Below are positions 55,531 to 64,000 of a stretch of 64,000 nt of DNA, piece by piece. The notes under the pieces were generated by a model. The model was not told where the DNA came from. It saw only the letters and a program-made list of their open reading frames with translations, and did no database searches. The stretch's first letter is position 1; each line of letters begins with the position of its first letter. A program made the position numbers and the translations under genes. Source of the stretch: Xylocopa sonorina (taxonomy: Eukaryota > Arthropoda > Insecta > Hymenoptera > Apidae); assembly GCF_050948175.1 (NCBI RefSeq), contig NC_135206.1:2385670-2449669 (forward strand), in the 5' to 3' direction.

Positions 55531-56375
55531 GTTGGCAATAGAAACTACTGCTAAGATATTGCTATTTTAGCAGTAGTTTCTATAGCTAAAATATTGCAAT
55601 TTTAGTAATAACTTTTATAGCTAAAATATTGCTATTATAGTAATAACTTCTATTGCTAAAGTATTGTTACTTTAGCACTAGTTTCTATAGAAAAAATTTT
55701 GCTAAAATATTGCTATTTTAACATTACTTTCTATAGCTAAAATATTGCTATCTTTGCACTAGTTTCTATAGAAAAAATTTTGCTAAAATATTGCTATTTT
55801 AACATTACTTTCTATAGCTAAAATATTGCTATTTTAACATTACTTTCTATAGCTAAAATATTGCTATCTTTGCACTAGTTTCTATAGCTAAAATATTGCT
55901 AGTTTAGCACTAGTTTCAATAGCTACAATATTGCTAGTTTAGCACTAGTTTCAATAGCTACAATATTGCTAAAATATTACTATTTTCGCACTAATTTCTA
56001 CAGCTAAAATTTTGCTAAAATATTGCTATTTTAACATTACTTTCTATAGCTAAAATATTGCTATCTTTGCACTAGTTTCTATAGCTAAAATATTGCTAAA
56101 ATATTGCTAGTTTAGCACTAGTTTCAATAGCTACAATATTGCTAAAATATTGTTATTTTAGCAGTAGTTTCTATAGCAAAAATTTTGCTAAAATATTGCT
56201 ATTTTAACATTACTTTCTATAGCTAAAATATTGCTATCTTTGCACTAGTTTCTATAGCTAAAATATTGCTAAAATATTGCTAGTTTAGCACTAGTTTCAA
56301 TAGCTACAATATTGCTAAAATATTGCTGTCTCGCACTAATTTCTACAGCTAAAATTTTGCAATTTTAGTAATAAC
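55531..56375 (+). repeat. ~36-bp TAGCTAAAATATTGCTA family array
   Basis: Units of TTTCTATAGCTAAAATATTG then CTATTTTAGCACTAG, about 36 bp. Longer blocks tagged CTATCTTTGCACTAG recur near 55750, 55865, 56062 and 56235. The family is shared with 16190-17070, where the higher-order unit is different (127 bp), so the two arrays expanded independently. Confidence 0.92.
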
Positions 56376-56439
56376 TTTCTGTAAAACAAAGATTCTAAAA
56401 GTTTCGTTCCAGAAAACTTCTTCCTTCCAGTCAAGATTC

Positions 56440-59130
56440 AAAATTCGCTTCTGAAGCGATAATTATGATATTTAGTGCCATCGTTCGATTAATCACTCGT
56501 GCAAGGATCTACACTACAAAATTGTAGAACAAAATCGAAGTTTATCAACTAAAAATTCTAAAAATTTCATCTTGTTTCCAGAGAAGGAAAGATGCAAATT
56601 TCCAAAAGCTACAAAATTTTCGTCTGAAGCGATAATTATGACAGTTAGTGCCACCATTTAATTAATCACCTGCGCAAGGGTCTACATTAAAAATTGTAGA
56701 AAAAAATTGAAGGTTAGTAACTAAAGAGGGATTCAAAACAAAGAAAATAGTCTAAAATATTTCGTTTTCTTCCAGACAAGATTTCAAAATTTTCTTCTGA
56801 AGCGATAATTAAGATATTTATTGCCATCATTTGACTAATGACTCACGTAAGGATCTTGCTGAAAATTGTAGAAAAAATCAAAAGAGACATTCAAAACGAA
56901 GAGTCTAAAAGTTTCGTCTTTTTTCCAGACAAGATTCAAAATTTTCTTCTGAAGCGATAATTATGATATTTAGCTTCATTCATCATTTAATTAATCAGCC
57001 GCGCAAGGATCTATACTAAAGAATAAAGTAGTAGAAAAAAATTGAAGATTAGCAACTAAAGATTCTACAAAAATTTCGTCTTCTTTTCAGACAAGATTTC
57101 AAAATTTTCGTGTGAAGTGATAATTATGATATTTGGCGTTATCATTTAATTAATCAGCTGCTCAAGGATCTGCACTAAAAATTGTATAAAAGATCAAAGG
57201 TTATCAACTAATGATTCTAAAAAATTTCGTCTTCTTTTCAGACAAGATTTCAAAATTTTCGTGTGAAGCGATAATTATGATATTTGGCGTTATCATTTAA
57301 TTAATCAGCTGCTCAAGGATCTGCACTAAAAATTGTATAAAAAATCAAAGGTTATCAACTAATGATTCTAAAAAATTTCGTCTTCTTTCCAGACAAGATT
57401 TCAAAATTTTCGTGTGAAGCGATAATTATGATATTTGGCGTTATCATTTAATTAATCAGCTGCTCAAGGATCTGCACTAAAAATTGTATAAAAAATCAAA
57501 GGTTATCAACTAATGATTCTAAAAAATTTCGTCTTCTTTCCAGACAAAATTCAAAATTCGCGTCTGAAGCGATAATTATGATATTTAGCGGTATTGTTTG
57601 ATTAATCACCAGCGCAAGGATCTACATTACAAAATTTTAGAAAAAAATCGAAGGTTATCAACTAAAGAGAGATTCAAAACAAAGATTAAACAAATTTCGT
57701 TCTGGAAAATTTCTTCTAAAAAATATCGAAAGTTAGCAACTAAAAAAAGATTCTAAAAATTTGGTCTCTTTCGCAAATAAGATTGAAAATTTTCGTGTGA
57801 AGCGATAATTATGATATTTGGCGTTATCATTTAATTAATCAGCTGCTCAAGGATCTGCACTGAAAATTGAATGAAAAATCGAAGGTTAGCAACTCAAGAT
57901 TCGAAAAAATTTCGTCTTCATTCCACAGAAAATTTCAAAATTCGCGTCTGAAGCGATAATTATGATATTTGGCGTCATCATTTAATTAATCAGCTGCTCA
58001 AGGATCTGCACTGAAAATTGAATGAAAAATCGAAGGTTAGCAACTCAAGATTCGAAAAAATTTCGTCTTCATTCCATAGAAAATTTCAAAATTCGCGTCT
58101 GAAGCGATAATTATGATATTTGGCGTCATCATTTAATTAATCAGCTGCTCAAGGATCTGCACTAAAAATTGTATAAAAAATCAAAGGTTATCAACTAATG
58201 ATTCTAAAAAATTTCGTCTTCTTTCCAGACAAAATTCAAAATTCACGTCTGAAGCGATAATTATGATATTTAGCGGTATCGTTTGATTAATCACCAGCGC
58301 AAGGATCTACATTACAAAATTTTAGAAAAAAGTCGAAGGTTATCAACTAAAGAGAGATTCAAAACAAAGATTAAAAAAAGTTCGTTCTAGAAAATTTCTT
58401 CTAAAAAATATCGAAAGTTAGCAACTAAAAAAAGATTCTAAAAATTTGGTCTCTTTCGCAAATAAGATTGAAAATTTTCGTGTGAAGCGATAATTATGAT
58501 ATTTGGCGTTATCATTTAATTAATCAGCTGCTCAAGGATCTGCACTGAAAATTGAATGAAAAATCGAAGGTTAGCAACTCAAGATTCGAAAAAATTTCGT
58601 CTTCATTCCATAGAAAATTTCAAAATTCGCGTCTGAAGCGATAATTATGATATTTGGCGTTATCATTTAATTAATCAGCTGCTCAAGGATCTGCACTAAA
58701 AATTGAATAAAAAATCTGAGGTTAGCAACTCAAGATTCGAAAGAATTTGGTCTTCATTCCACAGAAAATTTCAAAATTCGCGTCTGAAGCGATAATTATG
58801 ATATTTGGCGTCATCATTTAATTAATCAGCTGCTCAAGGATCTGCACTAAAAATTGTATAAAAAATCAAAGGTTATCAACTAATGATTCTAAAAAATTTC
58901 GTCTTCTTTCCAGACAAAATTCAAAATTCACGTCTGAAGCGATAATTATGATATTTAGCGGTATCGTTTGATTAATCACCCACGTGAAATAGAAAAACTC
59001 GAAGGTTAGCAACTAAAGAGAGATTCAAAACAAAGAAAACATTCTAAAAAATTTCGTCTTCATTCCACAGAAAATTTCGAAATTCGCGTCTGAAGCGATA
59101 ATTATGATATTTAGCGGTATCGTTTGATTA
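56440..59130 (+). repeat. 150-bp satellite with 685-bp higher-order repeat
   Basis: GCGATAATTATGA-type landmarks lie at 56456, 56629, 56802, 56953, 57117, 57269, 57420, 57569, 57802, 57953, 58103, 58253, 58487, 58639, 58789, 58939 and 59095. Monomers are 149-152 bp in the centre. From 57569 the pattern is 233, 151, 150, 150 and then 234, 152, 150, 150, so the higher-order unit is 684-686 bp, twice. The long member has an extra AAAGAGAGATTCAAAACAAA block. Units include TTAATTAATCAGCTGCTCAA, GGATCTGCACTAAAAATTG and ATTTCGTCTTCTTTCCAGAC. Confidence 0.95.
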
Positions 59131-59455
59131 ATCACCCTCGCAAGGACCCCTCTTGCTCCGTTCTCGACGCTCTCGAGGAGGATCCTCGCAGGGAATTCTT
59201 TGCATTCCCGTTCGCGACGAGCGCGTCCACGGCACGTAATTTCGCGCGACAAATTGCGAAAACCGACGCGCTTGTCTGTTTGCGAGGCGAAACGCAGGCG
59301 CTGGATAAATTGCATCGGATCCTTTCTGGCCGAGATAAAACGGGAATTTTAATGGCAGCCAGGTCTGTTAGGAATAGTCGATGCCAGAGTCGAACGGATG
59401 CCATTGCTAGAAACTGAACGAGGAATTTCCTGTGTTCGCGTTGCTGCTGAGAACG
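59130..59455. other. Unique GC/CpG-rich island
   Basis: GC-rich non-repetitive sequence continuous on the left with the last 150-bp unit (TGATTAATCACCCTCGCAAG) and on the right with the first 287-bp unit (TGAGAACGTCGCTGATCGAG). Both strands carry frames of 90-97 codons (the + one begins at TTG, the - one at ATG 59404). Neither resembles a known family. Two good GGATCCT motifs are present at 59180 and 59318. Confidence 0.45.
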
Positions 59456-60660
59456 TCGCTGATCGAGTTGATACTGCGAATGAAAATTTGTATTTCAAAC
59501 AAGTTTAAATTTAATAAGTTTTTTTAAGTCGTGAAACTTGATAAAATTGCTACCGTCAGGGTTACAATTAAAATTTAAAGCCTTATAAGTTTAAGTTTAA
59601 TAAATTTTGTTAAGTCGTGAAACTTCAAATAATTGCTACCTTCAGAGGTACAATTTTTTCTAATTGAAATACAATTTTCAAACAAATTTCTTGTCGAAAA
59701 GAGCTAGAGCTTAATAAGTTTCTGATTTCACAGCTGAGAACATCGCTGATCGAGTTGATATTGCGAATGAAAATTTGTATTTCAAACAAGTTTAAATTTA
59801 ATAAGTTTTTTTAAGTCGTGAAACTTGATAAAATTGCTACCGTCAGGGTTACAATTAAAATTTAAAGCCTTATAAGCTTAAGTTTAATAAATTTTGTTAA
59901 GTCGTGCAACTTCAAATAATTGCTACCTTCAGAGGTACCATTTTTTCTAATTGAAATACAATTTTCAAACAAATTTCTTGTCAAAAAGAGCTTAAGCTTA
60001 ATAAGTTTCTGATTTCGCAGCTGAGAACATCGCTGATCGAGTTGATATTGCGAATGAAAATTTGTATTTCAAACAAGTTTAAATTTAATAAGTTTTTTTA
60101 AGTCGTGAAACTTGATAAAATTGCTACCGTCAGGGTTACAATTAAAATTTAAAGCCTTATAAGCTTAAGTTTAATAAATTTTGTTAAGTCGTGCAACTTC
60201 AAATAATTGCTATCTTCAGAGGTACAATTTTTTCTAATTGAAATACAATTTTCAAACAAATTTCTTGTCGAAAAGAGCTTAAGCTTAATAAGTTTCTGAT
60301 TTCGCAGCAGAGAACATCGCTGATCGAGTTGATATTGCGAATGAAAATTTGTATTTCAAACAAGTTTAAATTTAATAAGTTTTTTTAAGTCGTGAAACTT
60401 GATAAAATTGCTACCGTCAGGGTTACAATTAAAATTTAAAGCCTTATAAGCTTAAGTTTAATAAATTTTGTTAAGTCGTGAAACTTCAAATAATTGCTAC
60501 CTTCAGAGGTACCATTTTTTCTAATTGAAATACAATTTTCAAACAAATTTCTTGTCAAAAAGAGCTTAAGCTTAATAAGTTTCTGATTTCGCAGCTGAGA
60601 ACATCGCTGATCGAGTTGGTATTGTGAATGAAAATTTGTATTTCAATTGATACGGTGCAT
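59455..60660 (+). repeat. 287-bp satellite, 4 copies plus partial
   Basis: GATCGAGTTG is at 59461, 59748, 60035, 60322 and 60609, exactly 287 bp apart each time. Copies differ at only a few sites (for example TGAAACTT versus TGCAACTT), so the array is young. Each unit has an internal two-fold structure: TTAAGTCGTGAAACTTGATA and TTAAGTCGTGCAACTTCAAA are related half-units. Adjacent copies also hold TTTCTGATTTCGCAGCTGAG. Confidence 0.97.
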
Positions 60661-60689
60661 CTTTGCTGTTGTTAATTAATAATAGAGTT

Positions 60690-62800
60690 AACAGAACTGA
60701 AAGTAGAATTTTTTCAGATTTTATTACGAGTTCTAAGCAATTTCCTGTTAAAACAAACGACGAACAAAAGTGCATTGAACATTCGATTTGCGACGTTGAG
60801 ACAGCAGAGCTGTTATGAAGGAGAAATGTTAATTACGAAGCAGAAATTGCGGAGGAGGTTGGAGGATGCGATGGCAGAACTTATATCGACCAATAAAACG
60901 AACAAACAACGAAAAAAAGTGCGCTGAACACTCCAGAATTGCATTGAACACTCGATTTGCAACGTTGAAACAACAGAGCAGTTATGAACGCTAATAAATC
61001 CACTCTAATAAATAACAGAACAATCCACGCGAGCAGAAATGGCGAGGGGGTTGGTTGATGAGATGGCAGAACTTAAATCGACCAATAAAACGAGCAAAAG
61101 TGCGTTCGATTTGCGATGTTGAACACTCCAGAATTGCATTGAACACTCGATTTGCGACGTTGAGACTCAGCAGAGCAGTTATGAACGCTAATAAATCCAG
61201 GCTAATAAATAACAGGCGAGTCCACGAAGCAGAAATGGCGGAGGGGCTTGGAGGATGCGATGCAAGAACTTATATCGACCAATAAAACGAACAAACGACG
61301 AAAAAAAGTGCATTCGATTTGCGACGTTGAGACAACAGAGCAGTTATGAAGGAGAAATGTTAATTACGAAGCAGAAATTGCGTGGGGGTTGGTGGATGCG
61401 ATGCCAGAACTTAAATCGAACAAACAACGAAAGAAAGTGCGTTGAACACTCCAGAATTGCGTTGAACACTCGATTTGCGACGTTGAGACAACAGAATTGC
61501 ATTGAACACTCGATTTACAACGTTCAGACAACAGAGCTGTTATGAAGGGGAAATGTTAATTATGAAGCAGAAATAGCGGAGGGGTTGGTGGATGTGATGG
61601 CAGAACTTATATCGACCAATAAAACGACCAAATAACGAAAAAAAAGTGCGTTGAACGCTGCAGAATTGCATTGAACACTCGATTTGCGACGTTGAGACAA
61701 CAGAATTGCATTGAACACTCGATTTGCGACGTTGAAACAACAGAGCTGTTAGAAACCTTAATAAATAACAGGACAGTCCACGAAGCAGAAATGCGATGCC
61801 AGAACTTAAATCGAACAGAATTGCATTGGACACTCGATTCGTGACGTTGAGACAGAACAGAGCAGTTATGAACGCTAATAAATCCACTCTAATAAATAAC
61901 AGAACAATCCACGCGAGCAGAAATGGCGTGGAGGGGGTTGGTGGATGTGATGCCAGAATTTAAATCGAACAAACAACGAAAAAAAGTGCGTTGAACACTC
62001 CAGAATTGCATTGAACACTCGATTTGCGACGTTGAAACAACAGAGCAGTTATGAACGCTAATAAATCCACTCTAATAAATAACAGAACAATCCACGCGAG
62101 CAGAAATGGCGTGGAGGTTGGTGGATGCGATGGCAGAACTTATATCGACCAATAAAACGACCAAATAACGAAAAAAAAAGTGCGTTGAACGCTCCAGAAT
62201 TGCATTGAACACTCGATTTGCGACGTTGAGACAACAGAATTGCATTGAACACTCGATTTACAACGTTGAGACAACAGAATTGCATTGAACACTCGATTTG
62301 CGAAGTTGAAACAACAGAGCTGTTATGAAGGAGAAATGTTAATTATGAAGCAGAAATGGCGGAGGGGTTGTTGGATGCGATGGCAGAACTTATATCGACC
62401 AATAAAACAAACAAATAACGAAAAAAAGTGCGTTGGACACTCCAGAATTGCATTGAACACTCGATTTACAACGTTGAGACAACAGAATTGCATTGAACAC
62501 TCGATTTGCGAAGTTGAAACAACAGAGCTGTTATGAAGGAGAAATGTTAATTATGAAGCAGAAATAGCGGAGGGGTTGTTGGATGCGATGGCAAAATTTA
62601 TATCGTCCAAGAAAACAAACAAAATTGCAATAAAACGAACAAACAACGAAAAAAAGTGCGTTGAACACTCCAGAATTGCATTGAACACTCGATTTGCGAC
62701 GTTGAAACAACAGAGCAGTTATGAACGCTAATAAATCCACTCTAATAAATAACAGAACAATCCACGCGAGCAGAAATGGCGTGGAGGTTGGTGGATGCGA
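60690..62800 (+). repeat. Composite satellite with 40-bp inner repeat
   Basis: Units of 200-300 bp contain AAAAAAGTGCGTTGAACACT, CCAGAATTGCATTGAACACT, CGATTTGCGACGTTGAGACA, ACAGAGCAGTTATGAACGCT, AATAAATCCACTCTAATAAA, CCACGCGAGCAGAAATGGCG and GATGGCAGAACTTATATCGA. The middle part (TTGCATTGAACACTCGATTT then GCGACGTTGAGACAACAGAA) is itself a 40-bp repeat present in 1-3 copies per unit, for example at 62201, 62241 and 62281. Unit length therefore varies. The last unit runs into the island at 62800. Confidence 0.95.
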
Positions 62801-62982
62801 TGGCAGGTATGCGTGGCAGCGTGGCACGGCTATTCAGGAGCCTGGACGGATTTGCATTGCAGTCATTGTCGCGATTTGAATCGGTTGCTCGGTTGTTCGA
62901 CCGCTCAGCCACGCGTGCAGGACCTGCGAGCGGGTTGCGAGCCTCCATTGTGCCGAATAATTACGTCCTGGTGTCGGATTAA
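62776..62982 (+). CDS. Hypothetical 68-aa open frame at array/island junction (weak)
   Basis: The ATG at 62776 (GAAATGG) also occurs in the repeat units upstream, where the frame soon meets unrelated sequence. Here it reads MAWRLVDAMAGMRGSVARLF and continues through the unique GC-rich island to a TAA at 62980-62982. The sequence is basic and not recognised. CAG|GTATGC at about 62803-62811 could act as a splice donor. Being half repeat-derived and overlapped by other frames, it is doubtful. Confidence 0.12.
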   Translation: MAWRLVDAMAGMRGSVARLFRSLDGFALQSLSRFESVARLFDRSATRAGPASGLRASIVPNNYVLVSD

Positions 62983-63060
62983 CGAGTCTTCTTCAATGGC
63001 CGCGCGGACCAACGAGACCAGCGCTTCTGCTTCCGGTCACTTTAACTAGGTGCGTCGTGG
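62801..63060. other. Unique GC/CpG-rich island
   Basis: Non-repetitive GC-rich sequence between two arrays. Its right end, GAGACCAGCGCTTCTGCTTC then CGGTCACTTTAACTAGGTG at 63014-63052, is found twice more inside the array that follows (63690 and 63940). Confidence 0.5.
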
Positions 63061-64000
63061 ATAGCTGATTTTGGCTTTCATTTGTTTATTATTCTGTTGA
63101 GAATGTTCATGGATTGTTTGAACACGAATTTGTTGAAACGACTGTTTAATTTCGAAGTCTGTTTCATTTGTTGATGATTATATTGAGATGGTTGAAACTT
63201 GTATTTTAATTTGAAAACGTCTGTTTAATTTGTTGATAATTGTATTGAGAACGTCGATAGATTATTTAAACACGAAATTGCCTGAAACTTGTATTTGATA
63301 ATTATATTGAGATGGTTAAAACTTGTGTTTCAATCTGAGAAAGTCTGTTGAATTTGTTGATAATTATATTGAGAACGTCTATAGATTATTTAAACACGAA
63401 ATTGCCTGAAACTTGTATTTGATAATTATATTGAGATGGTTAAAACTTGTGTTTCAATCTGAGAAAGTCTGTTGAATTTGTTGATAATTATATTGAGAGT
63501 GTCAATGGGTTATTTGAACACGAAATTGCTTGAAAATCGAGTGAAAAGATCAGAGTTGAAGTTGAGAAGTTCAAATTTTAATTTGAAAACATCTGTTTAA
63601 TTTGTTGATAATTATATTGAAGATGTTGAGCGATGATTTGAAAAATTGCTTAAAAGTTGTTTTTTAATTTGAAGAAGTTTGTGTAATAGGAGACCAGCGC
63701 TTCTGCTTCCGGTCACTTTAAGTAGGTGGCTCGTTGATATCTCATTTTGTGCTTTATTTGTTTATTATTGTGTGGAGAATGTTTATGGAGTTTTTGAATA
63801 TGAAATTGGTTGAAACTTGAATTTTAATCTCGGAAAGTTTGTTTAATTTGTTGATAATTGTATTGAGAAATTCAATGAATTATTTGAACACAAAATTGGT
63901 TGAAAGTTGTATTTTCATTTGAAAAAGTCTGTGTAATAGGAGACCAGCGCTTCTGCTTCCGGTCACTTTAAGTAGGTGGCTCGTTGATATCTCATTTTGT
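63061..64000 (+). repeat. ~124-bp AT-rich satellite with an embedded GC-rich island fragment
   Basis: Units contain TTTGTTGATAATTATATTGA, GATGGTTAAAACTTGTGTTT, CAATCTGAGAAAGTCTGTTG and ATTATTTAAACACGAAATTG. GATGG is at 63187, 63311 and 63435, 124 bp apart. A 45-bp GC-rich piece of the island (GAGACCAGCGCTTCTGCTTC) recurs at 63690 and 63940. The array is cut by the window end. Confidence 0.92.

Noticed and set aside
1..64000. Insect telomeric TTAGG arrays, rRNA, tRNA or histone genes
   Set aside because: No TTAGG tandem run, no rRNA-like or cloverleaf sequence and no histone-like frame were seen by eye on either strand.

Overview
This window looks like nuclear DNA of an animal, most probably an insect. 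Hymenoptera (a bee or relative) is my best guess. The reasons are a very AT-rich background, no bacterial gene layout or operons, long micro- and minisatellites, and short GC-richer islands that keep many CpG dinucleotides. The taxon is inference; no diagnostic gene was recognised. I found no protein gene, tRNA, rRNA or CRISPR array that I would call with confidence. Most long open frames are tandem repeats whose period is a multiple of three, so they stay open on both strands. Many others begin at TTG or GTG rather than ATG.

The window is a mosaic of more than twenty tandem-repeat families separated every 2-4 kb by short, GC-richer, apparently unique islands. Several families recur. A 15-bp AAGCTT-bearing minisatellite lies at 1-968, 5485-6372, 10636-12030 and 18568-19985. 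A 71-bp satellite lies at 1556-2000 and 15150-16135. A 23-bp 'TTTGGGTTTGCAAA' family lies at 13150-13790, 18000-18555, 20985-22015, 23530-23990 and 31916-34195. A 31-bp family lies at 28345-29850 and 42400-43360. A roughly 155-bp family lies forward at 34196-35165, reversed at 37090-37890 and forward again at 38646-40720. Single-locus arrays include 191 bp (8470-10270), 150 bp (13860-14600), 166 bp (25500-27120), 44 bp (30062-31095), 180 bp (46745-48190), 80 bp built of 10-mers (48396-48945), 150 bp with a 685-bp higher-order unit (56440-59130) and 287 bp (59455-60660).

The most striking region is 35999-37000. It holds about 22 copies of an 18-bp palindrome of the TGACGTCTATAGACGTCA type, mostly spaced 36 bp apart, in two sister elements with matching 5' and 3' flanks. 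One copy is inverted and carries paired substitutions that keep the palindrome. The same ~155-bp satellite flanks this region on both sides, in opposite orientations.

The islands (for example 4976-5480, 10271-10635, 14601-15130, 24841-25500, 48946-50400, 59130-59455 and 62790-63060) are the likeliest places for exons, promoters or conserved non-coding sequence. At several of them the outermost repeat unit runs directly into island sequence, as if the arrays grew from the island edges. The best, still weak, gene candidates are a two-exon model at 49028-50256, an ATG-started frame at 35563-36057, and an ATG-started frame behind a TATA-like box at 43842-44093.
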